The notes: a model not told the origin generated them from the letters alone. DNA of 64,000 bases from Amphibalanus amphitrite (GCF_019059575.1 NW_024882313.1:124001-188000), one strand, 5' to 3'. Numbered from the stretch's first letter, positions 1-33,989 are shown. Program-made: numbers and translations.

Positions 1-2863
1 TGACGTTATCACTGCCGTTAGTGGCATCACAGCTACGACCGAAATTAGTTAAGTGGTGAGCGGTTAATTGTTGGCCCTCTCAAAATTGTTTGGTATTCCT
101 CGAGCTTGAGTTTTAGGCTAAATTCACCCGTTGGCATTCGCAAAGGAAGGTCGCAAGTCAACAGATTAGATTCACTATCATGATTCACCGTTTTCTTTTG
201 CCAACGTCTATAGATTAGCCGGCATTCATGGTGCTCGGGCCGTCGACAGCCGTGTTGGATGAAGACGAGCTCACGCGCTTCTCGGTCCATTTGATAATGC
301 TAATGACGGCTAAATGTGGGCGGCGGCGGCGGCGGCGGCGGTGGCGGTGATCCGTCTTGGGCGGCGGCTGGGCCGAGCCATCAGAAGTGGCCGGTCGGTC
401 CGCCGGCCCGGCCACACCACGACCGAACCACCCACCATCGATCTGTGATGAGGTCGCCGCAGACACACGGAGTCGCTCCCCGAGTGCCGGCTACCCTCGG
501 GACTCAGAACAGCACCCGGTGGGGCCAGGAGAGCCCTCACGAACGGATCAACAAGCGGTGGCCAATGGTCGCGTACGCACGCAGACACAGTCGTAACCGG
601 CGGTTCTCTTGGGAACAGCGGGCACGGAGAGATCATTAGATTGACGGACCGTAAACCTGCACGATTGTTCGCCGTACGAAAGTGAATGCGAGTAACCCAT
701 CATCTGGGCAATAATTAGAGTTTTTAGTTATGACTAATAGCTCCGTGTATGTTCTCTATGTCCATGAATGTGTGAGATATCTGTGTCCATGAACAGGCTT
801 GTCAACAAAAGATCTCCTTGAGATTAATAACATTGAAATAATAATTTTTAACAAGACAAAAAAGCAAACGTATCGAACAAAAATGAACGAAATTATTATC
901 TCTCAACTAAGCTAGTTCATTCCTTAGTTCTCACATTGCCTTTTGTTTTTGTTCCGCAAAAATCCTTTCTCGTGCCCCAGCAATGGCGGACTTACCTCTC
1001 AATCCGTTTGGCAAGCCCCGGATGATATTGGACCTCTGTTGATCTCCCAGTTTCGTGGGATTAAATAAACCGACCAAGACGTGCCACAGCGGCTACGCGA
1101 TATAGCGACACCACCGCCGGTGGAGACCAGCAATCGTGTTAATGATGATACTTGGGCGCCTCTTCCATTTTCCAGGCGTGGCTGATGTCTTGTTTTGCTC
1201 ATCGCTGACTCGAGGCATTTGTGAGACTTGCGCTATGATGAGAAAACGTCGACATAGGACTTTCAGCTTGAACGCAAGGAATGAAGGGGATGTGGTCTAA
1301 CGCCTCTCCTTATGTGCACTGAAAGTTCGGTTCCACTCACTGTGTTTTTGGCGGAAGTTAAGTAATCTCAGATGTTTTATGGCAACAATATGCTAAGCCA
1401 GACACTTTGTGCGTAGCCGCCCCGCTTCCACATAAACGATTGCGGTTTCAACCAGACAAACGCAAAACATATCTGCCTCCTCAGTTTAACCAATTGGCTG
1501 CCGACTGCATAGTCAACATTGTCGGAAAAATGTAACTTTGCCGAACAAACACACAATACGTAAGTAAGTTCGTCTATATTCAGAGTGCGGCCTGCTTCAA
1601 CATCCAACAATCAATTTCAGGGAACACTCAGCACACTCACGCACATTGGAACGAAGCGAAAACGCAGCATTCATGTGGTACTCTGGTAGTTGAGACTTAT
1701 TCTAGATAGTGACTATAGTCAGTATACTGCCGATCAGTATAATAACGTTGAAAGCGCTCTAACTGAGCTAACACAACATGCCATTCCTACATGTCATTCC
1801 AGTGTACAACTCATTGAGTCCCTCCGAGTGCTTCATATGCAACCGTGTCTCTACGATTGACGTTAGCTCGCTCATGCGTCACAATCCGCTAATGAGAGTT
1901 GACCCGCTAGATATCAATTCCAATCGTACTCGTGCCATGTCAACTGTCCCGTGAGTCATTTTGTGCCAAAAGACGCACACACGCTACGTGCACACCACTT
2001 TGCGAAGATCACCACACGAGCAGGCCCGCGACCAGGCACGTGCCGCCCCGTGCCGCTGGGCGTCGCGCGCGGGGAGTCGGGAGTCATTGCGAGTCATGAG
2101 TCAACATGTGGCCGATGGCTCTCCTGCGGGACATTAGCGCCGACAGCGGAGCAGTCATCAATAACGAGCCGGACGGCCATCAATAACGGAACTGCTCCGG
2201 CGGCCCAGGAGCAGCTTGAGCGAGTGACAACCCCTGCCGGCGGGGCACGGTTCGGCAAGAGTAGCCGCAAGCGAGCGAGAGAGACGGACGAGCTGGGAGG
2301 GAACGACACGAGCGGGAAAGAGAGGAGAGAGGATGGCGAAAGAACAGCGGGGGCGGCAAAGGGGTGACACTGGCAGTGAGGACACACTTGATGTGCTTGC
2401 CAAATTAATCGGCTCAAATTACGACACGCATCTGCAGCCAGCGGCTGCCGGAGCAGGCATTGCAGGTGCACACATTGTGGTGACTCTCTCCTCACCATCC
2501 TCTCGGGTGTGATTTAGAGAGCTGTGACACATGAAGGTAATATACACACATGCATTATGCAAAGTGATCTCGATCGGCTCTCATTTTAACTTCCTCACAC
2601 CGAACTTTCTCGCCACTTAACTTTCCCACCGGCCACCACACGAGTTCACCACGACTTGGAGATCGAGCTTTTCTCGCTAGCGTAAAGTTAGCCGTCTTTT
2701 CTGCATTCGGATATCGTCACTCCCAGTCCAATTCCAGCCAACTTGCGCGTTCAGAGCTCCAGCTTTGCGTGATTTCCACTCTGCTAATCCTCACAAAGGA
2801 ACAAACTACGTCGACCTCGATGGCGTTTGTTGTGTAGTTCTCTACATGGCGTGACGGCGGCTT
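1..2863. other. no gene recognised
   Basis: I find no conserved domain or convincing exon on either strand. There is a short GGC repeat near 318-348, and the open frames across it are low-complexity glycine or alanine runs. The rest is unique-looking intergenic or intronic sequence. Confidence 0.5.
318..348. repeat. GGC trinucleotide microsatellite
   Basis: About ten GGC units with one GGT interruption. They read as polyglycine on plus and polyalanine on minus, but neither frame continues into a recognisable protein. Confidence 0.8.
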
Positions 2864-2900
2864 AACCAAGGGTCGGGAGGTCACCTCCCGACCCTTGGTT
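2864..2900. repeat. perfect 18-bp stem hairpin
   Basis: AACCAAGGGTCGGGAGGT is followed after one base by its exact reverse complement, giving a nearly loopless 18-bp stem. It is isolated, so it could be a tiny foldback insertion or a structure-forming site. Confidence 0.85.
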
Positions 2901-4012
2901 TCTACCAATTGAACACTACTTCGGGTGTTTTTTTTTTCGACGAGGGCTGACCACATGTGAATGAAGTTTTTCAGTACTAGTCGCTAATTGAGTTCAGAGA
3001 TAGGGCGAGCTGATAGGGTCTGCTTAGGGCCGAAAACTGGGCGGTATTTACCCTTTGTTTTAATGACGGACCCTCTCTAAGAGTTGAATTTCGACCTTCT
3101 CAGTTTTATGCCTACTGCTCGGTGTAGTTATGATCAAAAATGGTTTAAGCATGCAAGAAAATAATTTTATGGATGTACCTTGCACGTGTTAAAATTGGAA
3201 GTGATTCGGACTCTTACTTCTCGAGATATTTAAGTTTTAAATCATGACCTTACTTTTGGGACACCCTGTATGTGACCGACCTGGACAGACAATCTAAATA
3301 CCTGCGTTCTTGATGACATGTACGTTAGTGTATTTGAATGTGGCTGTGAACATCTCGAACAACCATCCCACTTTATGTTACATTCAACGTGCAGCCTGCA
3401 ATGTAATTGTTAGCAATTATTATTATCATTTTTCGTTATGTTGATTAAGGCTGCGGCATTTGTGTTGTGCTCACTATGTATGATGTGATGATGCCACTGT
3501 TTTTCGCTGTTACCGATCCTTTTGGAACTGTAATAGCCCCAAGTCGATTGGGGAAAGTTCCGAAACAATGTGAATACAATGTGAATAATGCATTTTTTCG
3601 ACATACATTCAGGATGGACTTGGTCTTTAGCAGTTTTATATTGCTGGTTTCTGAGTGGCATGCCTTTCTGTTTTTTTTCCTTCTTAGCAAAGAATGCAGA
3701 CCGGGAATCGGCCAGGTTTCGGCCCTTGTCACGCAATATTTTTTAGTGCATTGTTGTTGTCAGTAACTACGAAAGTCTTGTTCTGTTCGCTCCTTTCCGC
3801 AAGCACCACAATCTTGCCGTTTCTGTAATAGCATTTCCGATCTCTTCTCAGGCGCCTAGCAATCCGGAATTCCCAGTGCCTACATTCCATCCCACTTTTC
3901 CACCTACCTACCGCACCAGTCGGCCTCACTGAGGCTTCTCTTACTCCAAGACCTCACCGACACCCACCACTCAGTCAGTTTGTCAGTTTGTGCCCTATTT
4001 TTTCCGGCGGGG
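2901..4012. other. no gene recognised; 3' flank of the K2P gene
   Basis: This lies downstream of the K2P stop codon on the minus strand and presumably contains its 3' UTR. I see no confident polyadenylation hexamer within the first 150 bases. The string ACACCCTGTA at about 3262 resembles a piece seen again near 62252. No coding exon is recognised. Confidence 0.4.
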
Positions 4013-22408
<18,396 letters not shown>

Positions 22409-22439
22409 GGCGGCACCTCATGGCGGCGGCGGCCCAGAG

Positions 22440-22720
22440 CGCTGTGAGCGCCTGCACGGGTGTCCCGGTCACCGGGTGTCAGGGAAACGTGAGGTCAGCA
22501 GGTGAGGTCACACCGGTCACTGGGTGTCAGGGAGGTCACACAGGTCACCGGGTGTTAGGGAGTGAGACTGCATGGTGTGAGGTCACAGCGTGAGGTAACA
22601 TAGGTCACTGGGTGTTAGGGAGGTAACACCGGTCACTTAGTGTTAGGGAGCGGAGACGGCAGCGTGAGGTCACACCGGTCACCGGATGTCAGGAAGGGAG
22701 ACAGCAGTGTGAGGTCACAA
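22440..22720. repeat. minisatellite upstream of the K2P start
   Basis: Imperfect 30-50 bp units containing GGTCACCGGGTGTCAGGGA and GTGAGGTCACA, six or seven copies. It begins about 35 bp upstream of the K2P ATG, so it lies in the 5' UTR or promoter region. The units contain AGGTCA half-sites. Confidence 0.75.
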
Positions 22721-24144
22721 ATCGGACACCGGGAATACGTGAGGGAGACGGCGTGGACACTGGACACACACTGAGTCACCGGGGTGCTTGATGGCGTTAC
22801 CGTTAGGACGTCGTATGTCAATAAGGGTAAGCAGGCGTGGGCAAACTGGGCATACATACTTATTGACCGCTGTCACTGACCGGGGACGGAGTGAGTGTAG
22901 ATCACCGACTAATGACAACGGTGACCGTTACAGACAACCTATATGATGATAGCATGTAGGTACTCACTGTCGACCCTGAATGAGCCCTGTTTACTGATAT
23001 GACGAAGTGAAAAATACAGCCACGAAACTGTCCGGAACAGCTGAGGCCTGAGTGCATTTGATATGGATTTCAATAGCAAAATAACGAAAGTCGAAACAAT
23101 TACTGAAGCTACTGTCATTTTAAGTCTATATTATTCACGTCAGTTCGGCACTGGTCTTTATTATTTCCGACCGTCTTGTTCATAAACAAATGTCTCAATT
23201 TACGTTGCTCTGCAGGAAGCAACTGGTGTAGCTTATGATTTGTTAATGTGTTATGATTTCCCCTGTGGTATGAGTCAGATTTACGACGTTAATTTAGCCA
23301 TCTTCGCGGATGCATTTACTTTTTGATGAGGCCGCATACAAGGGGTCCACTTCGCGCATGCATTAATACACACAACACGCATGTTTGCGCTTTCCCTAAT
23401 TTACGGTGAACACCGTGAAAGTTATTTCAAATAAGGACATTTGCTGATTTGCATGATGGGCTCATTCACATAGCCCATCATGAAAATATACACAAGTCTG
23501 TGGCTCAGAATTTTCCACATTGAAAAGATGCCGCCAATATTTTCATCTAGGAAAAATGCAATCTATAAGTCACCACGCTGTCACATGAAAAAAAAACAAC
23601 TGAAGTTGTCTCAGTGACTCTAAACAAACAAATGACCTATCCGGCGATATCCACGATTCATGACCGAAACTGGCTGGTGGGCGAATCTGTTTTTGTTCCG
23701 AGTACAAATGTTGCCGACTTTACTGTGTGGTGATAGGATGTGGCCACGATCAGTCAGCTCAGGACGCCGGATGAAGTTGGAGCTGAAATGGGTGCGGATT
23801 CTCGAGATGGGACCGAGTCGGCTCTCGATGTCCGGAGTAAATGCAGTGGCAAGAGACACGAACGGCGAAGCGGTCATAGACAGTGACATATCGCTGGGAC
23901 CAAAGCGACGAGGGATACCGCCTCCTAGCGACGGTTTGTGGTTCAACTTGTGACCAGCTGACCGTAAACCGCCATCAAGCGATGTTCACCCATCACCGGA
24001 CCCAGCAGCTGATGGCTGACCAGCAGCTGGAGCTTTGCCTTTGCGGCGACCGCTGACAACTGATTACTGATCAATGCCATATGACCAATGACCGTTGACC
24101 GCTGAGCGCTGACCGATCATCAGTCATCACTGACTATAGAGGCT
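22721..24144. other. no gene recognised
   Basis: Possible upstream region of the K2P gene. Near 23980-24125 there is a degenerate TGACC-rich stretch (repeated GACCGNTGACC-like words). No exon supported. Confidence 0.5.
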
Positions 24145-24157
24145 AAGTAATGATGCT

Positions 24158-26474
24158 GTTGTTGTTGTTCTTCCCTCCGCTTCTAATGAAGTGTAGCCTG
24201 TCGGCTCTGGGCGCCTCTGGCGGCCGCCGCCAGGGCCGCCACCACGGCGGTCTCCCGGACCTCCTCCGGTTCCGGGTGGATGGTGTAGCACGTCCTTGAT
24301 CTCGTCCCCATCAGGGCGGGGCAGCGGAGGAGGACATGATCCGGCCTGTCCGGCTCCTCCCGGCACAGGGGGCACCAGGACTCTCTGCAGTCATCTCTGT
24401 TGCACCCCTGGCATCCGCCTGGGATCGGAGACGGGGAGCGACCGATTCTGTGCAGGTAGGACCGGGCACCAGACCAGTGCCCGGCCCTCAGCTGGTGGAC
24501 ATCCACCGCGCTGGACCGCTCCAAGCCGGTAACTCGGGGCGGTAGGCGGTCGCCCATCACGGACCGGAACCACCCGGCTGGCCAGTTCTTGATAGTAGCC
24601 TCTCTGGCGGCTCTGGCTACTGCTCGGCAGATGGTCCTGGAGTCGACGGGGATGTCCTCCTGTGGTAGCTCCGCCGCTTCCTTTGCTATGGCGTCTGCCC
24701 GCTCGTTGCCTTCGATCCCGCAGTGGGAAGGCACCCACTGAGCGTGAATCGGGCGGTGACCCTCCCGGGACAGCCGCGAGAACGCCCGCCAGATCCTGAC
24801 GCCTAGCGGTGACGTCTGCGCGGTGGGCCCCGCCCGGAGGGTAGCCAGGGAGGCCATACTGTCCGTGCAGATCACGATGGGGATGTCACGGTCTCGTGGA
24901 TTGTCGAGCAGGTGCTCAAGCCCGGACGCCAGGGCGAGCATCTCTGCTCGGTAGCTGGAGCAGTATCGACCGGCCGGTGTCTTCAGGTCTTCCTCCTCTC
25001 CGTCCGACCAGATGACTACTGCTCCAGAGCCTCCGTCCTTGACGCCACCCTCCACGGAGCCGTCCGTCCACAACCAGGTTGCTCTCTGTGGTAGAGCGGC
25101 AAGATGACGGGTGGCAGCCCGTATCTTCTCTCCTTCTGTCGCACCGGTTCGTAGTGGCCCCACGTCCAGGCAGAAGGTGACGTTTCCTCCGCGCTCCCAC
25201 GGCGGGATGCGAGGAGGCAGCACCGGCTCGATCGGTGCGGTGACCTCCACCTCAGCCAGCATCTGGCGGCCCAGCGTTCGCCACCCCCGCACAGAAGACA
25301 GCCGCGAGGGCGCCGAGGCCTCAGCTGTCCTGCGCAGGGGGTCGGTCGGCGGTAACGCCAGGGCACGACCCAGTAGCCGAGCGGCGAGGACTTTCTTCCG
25401 CTCCTCCATGGGGGCCAGCCTCGCCTCCGCCATCACCGCGTGTGTCGGCGTGGAGCGGGGGCATCCGGTGACGATCCGCGCGGCCGCCCTCATCTCGCGC
25501 TCAATGAGCTCGGCGTGAGATGGCGCGGTTGCGGGCAGCCATGCAGCGGCAGCGTGCTCCAGAGCCCCCCGAACATATCCGTTGGCGACTGTTCTTAGAG
25601 CCTGTTCGTCCAGCCCCCAGCTGCGGCCGGCTAGGCGTCTCAGGTGGGCGACGCGGGGGCGGACTCGTCTTTTCAGACGGCGGCAGTGTGCTCCGAACTG
25701 GAGTCGGCGGTCGAACTCGATGCCGAGGAGCACCAGTGAGTCGCCCGCCCGCACCGTCTTCCCTGACACCTTGATGGTGCACCCGACGGCGTCCTTGGCG
25801 TTCTGCGACAGTACTAGCAGCTGGGTTTTCTCTCCGGCCACCAACATCTTGTTTCGGTGTGCCCAGGCGGCTAGAGCATCAGCCGCTGTCTGGGCGCGTT
25901 GTATCGCCGTATCCAGAGTGTTGCCGGAGCTGAGCACAGCAGTATCGTCAGCGTATATGTACGGTGAGATGCCAGGTGCGCGGAGGGCCTCGGCTAGTCC
26001 TGCCGCCCATAACAAAAACAACTGGGGGGACAGGACGCTTCCCTGAGGGAGGCCCGCGCGGAAGATCCGCTCCTTGGAGAGCGCACCCTGTACCTCAACC
26101 CGCACTCGACGGTCTCGTAGCCAGCTCCACACCCAGCGAACCAGGCACAGAGGGAGGCCCAGCTCGAGGAGGCGCAGCTTCAGAAGTTTGTGGTCTACCA
26201 CGTCGTACGCTCGGCTGAAGTCGTACGCGGTGAGGAGGTACTTCTGGGCTGTGCTGCCGTCCGGTCGCTCAGCACGCCTGTCATACTTGGGCCGCTGCCA
26301 TCCGTCTTGGACGTTCTGGACGAGCCGGCCAATGCTATCTTCTGCAGACCGCTTGGCTCTGAAGCCCACCTGTTCGTCAGGGACAAGGCCGCGACTCTCC
26401 GCCACGAACGCAAGCCGAGCTAGTATCAGTCGCTCGGCGAGCTTGGAGACGCTGCTCGCTTGGAGACGCTGCTG
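24158..26474 (-). mobile_element. 5'-truncated non-LTR retrotransposon, 2.3 kb, with target duplication
   Basis: The flanking direct repeat AAGTAATGATGCT occurs at 24145-24157 and 26475-26487, a 13-bp target-site duplication. On the minus strand the insertion starts within the reverse-transcriptase domain and ends with GAACAACAACAAC, a short AAC-repeat tail. A 15-16 bp tandem duplication (GCTTGGAGACGCTGCT on plus, twice) sits at the truncated 5' end, typical of abortive target-primed reverse transcription. The reading frame is intact, so insertion is probably recent. Confidence 0.93.
24183..26405 (-). CDS. non-LTR retrotransposon pol: reverse transcriptase, RNase H and zinc knuckle (5' partial)
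   Basis: A 740-residue frame; the true frame is open to the insertion edge at 26474, and no native start is present because the N-terminus (including any endonuclease) is lost. The reverse transcriptase shows QVGFRAKRSAEDSI, the first aspartate in AYDFSRAYD, GLPQGSVLSP and the catalytic YADD at about residue 150. The RNase H domain from about residue 445 has all four acidic positions: WTDGS, YRAEMLAL, CTDSM and GNERADAIA, with a nearby HCG. A C-terminal CxxC-type zinc knuckle (CQGCNRDDC...CPLC...HVLLRC) follows. The RNase H places it with I/R1/LOA-type LINEs rather than RTE; the exact clade is not determined. Confidence 0.93.
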   Translation of the reverse strand: MAESRGLVPDEQVGFRAKRSAEDSIGRLVQNVQDGWQRPKYDRRAERPDGSTAQKYLLTAYDFSRAYDVVDHKLLKLRLLELGLPLCLVRWVWSWLRDRRVRVEVQGALSKERIFRAGLPQGSVLSPQLFLLWAAGLAEALRAPGISPYIYADDTAVLSSGNTLDTAIQRAQTAADALAAWAHRNKMLVAGEKTQLLVLSQNAKDAVGCTIKVSGKTVRAGDSLVLLGIEFDRRLQFGAHCRRLKRRVRPRVAHLRRLAGRSWGLDEQALRTVANGYVRGALEHAAAAWLPATAPSHAELIEREMRAAARIVTGCPRSTPTHAVMAEARLAPMEERKKVLAARLLGRALALPPTDPLRRTAEASAPSRLSSVRGWRTLGRQMLAEVEVTAPIEPVLPPRIPPWERGGNVTFCLDVGPLRTGATEGEKIRAATRHLAALPQRATWLWTDGSVEGGVKDGGSGAVVIWSDGEEEDLKTPAGRYCSSYRAEMLALASGLEHLLDNPRDRDIPIVICTDSMASLATLRAGPTAQTSPLGVRIWRAFSRLSREGHRPIHAQWVPSHCGIEGNERADAIAKEAAELPQEDIPVDSRTICRAVARAAREATIKNWPAGWFRSVMGDRLPPRVTGLERSSAVDVHQLRAGHWSGARSYLHRIGRSPSPIPGGCQGCNRDDCRESWCPLCREEPDRPDHVLLRCPALMGTRSRTCYTIHPEPEEVRETAVVAALAAAARGAQSRQATLH

Positions 26475-26487
26475 AAGTAATGATGCT

Positions 26488-26794
26488 CGCCAAGCTTACC
26501 GCAGTGATGCATCAATTGCCAGTTCAAACCAACATTTTTTAAGTGAACTGACGTAACACCAGTGTGCGTTTCACGTAAGATCTGTGAATATGACGAGAGG
26601 TGCGTAACGAATCATTAACTTCGTTATTTCGTAATTTCATTATTCGTAACTAACCGTAATTTCGAGCACAATTCTAGCTGTTCATGCGATCAACCCACTG
26701 CTTTCAGGCAGTTAGCTGAGGCGCCAACTGCTTTTACACGTGATTAGCTTTGCATTCCGACACTCAACAGCGCTCATAGGCGCAGTGCAGTGGC
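26488..26794. other. no feature recognised
   Basis: Short AT-rich unique sequence between the LINE insertion and the TGTGAC minisatellite. Confidence 0.5.
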
Positions 26795-27500
26795 AACTAC
26801 GGTGACTGTGGCTGTGACTGTGACTGTGACTAAGGCTGTGACTGTGACTGTGACTGTGACTGTGACTGTGGCTGTGACTGTGGCTGTGGATGTGACTGTG
26901 ACTGTGACTGCGGCTGTGACTGTGACAGTGACGGTGACGGAGCGGCAGTGACAGCGCCGGTGATGGGTGCCGTTGATGGGGCTGTGGCTGTGGCTGTGAC
27001 TGTGACTGTGGCTGTGACTGTGACTGCGGCTGTGACTGTGACAGTGACGGCGACGGAGCGGCAGTGACAGCGGCGGTGATGGGTCAGGGTGCCGTTGATG
27101 GGGCTGTGGCTGTGGCTGTGACTGTGACTGTGACGGTAACCATGCCTGTGACTGTGGCTGTGACTGTGGGTGTGACTGTGACTGTGGCTGTGACGGTGAC
27201 TGTGACTGTGGATGACTGTGACTGTGACTGCGGCTGTGACTGTGACAGTGACGGTGACGGAGCGGCAGTGACAGCGCCGGTGATGGGTGCCGTTGATGGG
27301 GCTGTGGCTGTGGCTGTGACTGTGACTGTGGCTGTGACTGTGACTGCGGCTGTGACTGTGACAGTGACGGTGACGGAGCGGCAGTGACAGCGGCGGTGAT
27401 GGGTGCCGTTGATGGGGCTGTGGCTGTGACCATGACTGTGACTGTGGTTGTGGCTGTGACTGTGACGGTGACGGTGACGGAGCGGCAGTGACAGCGCTGG
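26795..27500. repeat. ACTGTG minisatellite with higher-order structure
   Basis: Hexamer/dodecamer repeats of ACTGTGACTGTGGCTGTG, interrupted five times by a conserved insert containing GAGCGGCAGTGACAGCG, usually followed by GTGATGGGTGCCGTTGATGG. The inserts recur at about 26937, 27055, 27257, 27375 and 27478. Frames of Ser-His-Ser-Gln or Val-Thr are artefacts. Confidence 0.92.
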
Positions 27501-27690
27501 TAATACGGCCGTTGATGGGGCTGTCAGTGTGTGTCACGGGTCGCCGGTCGCTCCACGGGGCCAAAGAGCGTCTTTTGTTCGTGGTCCCGAGCTGTCTCGT
27601 GGGCACGAGCGAGTGTCGACCCAAGGTAGGAGAACAGGGCTGGCGGTGGTAGGATGGAGACGGACAGCGGGAATGTGAAGGAGGTGGGAT

Positions 27691-29264
<1,574 letters not shown>

Positions 29265-30249
29265 CCTTGTGACCCAACTTCATTGACCTCGGTCTAACCG
29301 ATGACGTCACAGGTTAGGTCAAATGTCGAATTTTCACCGTTTACAGGCATTTCAAGGTGATGTAAAATCGAGTAAAAAGGCATATTATTGAAAATCATCT
29401 ATATGGCATTGTCCGTCAAACACATATTTTGCTATTTGAGGTCACCAATACCAGGTCAGGTCACAGAGTACAGGTCACTGAGGGTCACAACACGAAATTG
29501 TCGTGTGATACATGCTTTATGGTCCATTTTACATGACAAATGCGATTATGTGGGTCAGGCAACCTTTAGGGCCAGTTTAGGTTATGTCCTGGTGAAGGTC
29601 AAGTTAAGGTCAGGTCAAATTAAGTCAAATTTTAATCTTGATATTTTGGATAAATGGGTATCGATTCGATGCAGAGCGTCACGGCAAGTCTAATGGTGGT
29701 CTTTGCTTTGCGCTACGTGGTCTAGAATTGCTTAAGTTTCAGATTGAAATTTGACGTCATCAATTTTGAAGAGTTTTTCGTTACAATTTGGCCAACAAAG
29801 GAGGCATCTATCCAAAATTTGGTATGTGGATAGAAGAGGGTAGGGACTATAATTTATGTTCAGTTTTTTTTCGAACTACGAAAAACTTTTGGGATTTGTT
29901 AGCTATTTTATCATAAAAAAATATTTTGGGGATCGAGCTCACAAAATTTTGAAAATCCGAGGTAACATTTTGTAGTGCCTTCTTTTTTCTACACGACCAT
30001 CTAAGGAACTTTGAAATTGCTTGGTACTGTAGCTTTTGTGAGCGTTTTAAGATTTCATGATAATAGCTCATTTTGCTCGAGCATGACCTCAGTTTGACCT
30101 CAATAACTCCTGACCTAAATTGACCTATGACTTGAACGTGTGTGTGAAGGTGTCCAATTCATGTCTCGGAAGGTACTAAAAATTTAGCCGCCGCCGCCGT
30201 TTTTTACGCTATTCAAGAAAAACCACGGGGGCCCCCATCAGGGCGTGGG
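29265..30249. mobile_element. left-truncated copy of the 18181-19384 element
   Basis: Collinear with about 18311-19384 (shared TTGTGACCCAA, TGACGTCACAGG, GGTCCATTTTACATGAC, CATGACCTCAGTTTGACC) but diverged, with only one or two units of the GGTCA array. The right end is GGGCGTGGG followed by TTAA. The left terminus and its hairpin are missing. Older than the full-length copy judged by divergence. Confidence 0.85.
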
Positions 30250-30463
30250 TTAACCCTTAACCCCCATTCAGCCGGTTTCGCTTGTTTTAACTTCTAATGT
30301 TTTCAATGTAACGTCTACCATTTTGAGTAAGAAGTGGAAACATCCCATCAGTGAAAGAGCTAAAAATAAAAATGATAAATATAAAGTAGAAACAGCATAC
30401 ATGCAGCACATGGGTGCACGCGTTTCGTCAGACTTTTTCAACACGCGTCCATCCATGTCTACT

Positions 30464-32344
<1,881 letters not shown>

Positions 32345-32348
32345 TTAA

Positions 32349-33347
32349 CCCGCGCACCGACGGGGGTCTGCGCCAACTTAGTACCGACGGGGGGGGGGGC
32401 GGATGACCGCCCCCCCCTGAGATCTCGAGAACGAAGCAAGATAGCGACAAGCGGTAAACGGCATCGGATACGCACGGTCAAGATCTACAATTTTTACTAA
32501 GGTCATTTTCAGGTCAGGTCAAAGATGACGTCACAGGGGTCGAAAAAGTCAAAATGGCGGCGCTAAATATGGAGAGTTTTTCTCGAATAACTTTCGAATT
32601 AGTCAAGATAGGAACAAAGTAAGGGCAGCATCGTGATCCTCTCGTCCATCCGCATCGAATGATATATATGTTGACCTCGAAAGGTCAAGGTCAAAGGTTG
32701 ACCTCAGGTCACGTGACCTCGAGGTCATCATGTATATCATTCGATGCGTCTTGACGAGCTGAACACAATGAGACCATCCACGCGTCTGTATCTTGTTCCT
32801 GTACGGAGTTATTGGCCAAAAACCTTTGGTGACCTTTGATGACGTCACATGACCTCACAGCTGCCCAACAGCAAAACAGACCTCAAGGTAGTGAAGGTTG
32901 ATCGTGTATGAAGTCATGTATGGTATATGGGGCCATTCCGACCCGTTTTAGTGGTAAAAACAGGGAGTTGATTTTTCCCCCATTGACTTATAATGGGGAG
33001 GTCGCGAAATTGACCTGACCTTAGGTCACCGATATCAAAATTCCGAGATATACAAATTGTAGCTACTAATGACCTAATAACATCCTGCGACTTTCAAAGG
33101 CCTCCGACATCTACTGTAGCTCTGGCACGGTGACAAAGTTGCAAAAAAGTGACTTGAGGTTGGGTCATTCAAAGTGACCTGGTGACCTGACCTTGAAAGG
33201 TAGGAGGTTCAAACTTGCACACCATGTGTAAAATTGATAAGGGAATAGTCATACCAAATTTCGCGGCGCTACGCGCCGCGGTTTTCCCGCTATTCGCGAA
33301 AAACCTCAGGGGGGGCGGATATCCGCCCCCCCCCGTCGGTGCGCGGG
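32349..33347. mobile_element. 999-bp TTAA-flanked G-hairpin element with AGGTCA clusters
   Basis: TTAA at 32345-32348 and 33348-33351. Ends CCCGCGCACCGACGGGGG and CCGTCGGTGCGCGGG are matching inverted repeats. Hairpins G9-CGGATGACC-C7 (left) and GGGGGGCGGATATCCGCCCC (right) sit inside. The interior is rich in AGGTCA and has a conserved internal inverted repeat ATCGAATGATATA / TATATCATTCGAT at about 32656 and 32733. No coding capacity. Confidence 0.9.
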
Positions 33348-33351
33348 TTAA

Positions 33352-33518
33352 GCACAGACTCAGTATTCATCGCTTTATCGCCTTTTTGTTTATTTTTTTT
33401 TTCTTAAGCGCACAGCAACCATAAGCGGCTTGGAAATGTCTTATCCTCATATTCAATCATGTCATCGAAGTAAACGCACATTGTTGTCACTCCTGATTAA
33501 ATCCCACTAATAATCCCA
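33352..33518. other. spacer between two TTAA elements
   Basis: 167 bp between the G-hairpin element and the 467-bp element; contains a T tract near 33395. Nothing else seen. Confidence 0.5.
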
Positions 33519-33522
33519 TTAA

Positions 33523-33989
33523 AGGGACCCTCCCACCTTAACATTAGTTTTGAGTTGAGATAGCCAAGTTTGCGGCCAGGCTCAGAAACCACCGTTTATC
33601 CTGGTCGCAACCCCCGCAGCTTTATGGTGTTAAAGAAATTTCTTCTCTTTACTTGCAGGGTGGGACCAGCGTGGTCCCTATCTCTTAACCATTACGGGAA
33701 TCTGATGACGTCATCAGGCTTTCGAACGTCCGTTAAACGTTTGACTAAAACGTTTTGTAGCACGCGGTGGTATATGCTGCTTTGCGCGCAACAAATGCCG
33801 CACTTTCAAATAAAGTCGCTAGGAACAGCGGAGATCCCAAAAAGGAAACAAAAGTAAAAGTCGAATATCTTGAAAACCGGTGAATATTTTTCGATGAAAT
33901 TTGGTAGATATTCGTTTTTGCTCTTTCTGAACCGAGCGACATCACTTTCATGCCAATTCATTAACTTTTTTGAAGGTGGGAGGGTCCCT
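33523..33989. mobile_element. 467-bp TTAA MITE, copy 1
   Basis: TTAA at 33519-33522 and 33990-33993; perfect 17-bp terminal inverted repeats AGGGACCCTCCCACCTT. The interior holds GTTGAGATAGCCAAGTTTG and ATCTTGAAAACCGGTGAATA. It has exactly the same length as the inverted copy at 55204-55670. No protein. Confidence 0.93.

Noticed and set aside
25111-26046. Plus-strand frames of 130-155 residues
   Set aside because: Antisense to the reverse-transcriptase/RNase H frame.
26774-27624. Ser-His-Gln-rich or Val-Thr-rich proteins of 100-260 residues
   Set aside because: Pure minisatellite translation; all frames are open because the repeat lacks stops.
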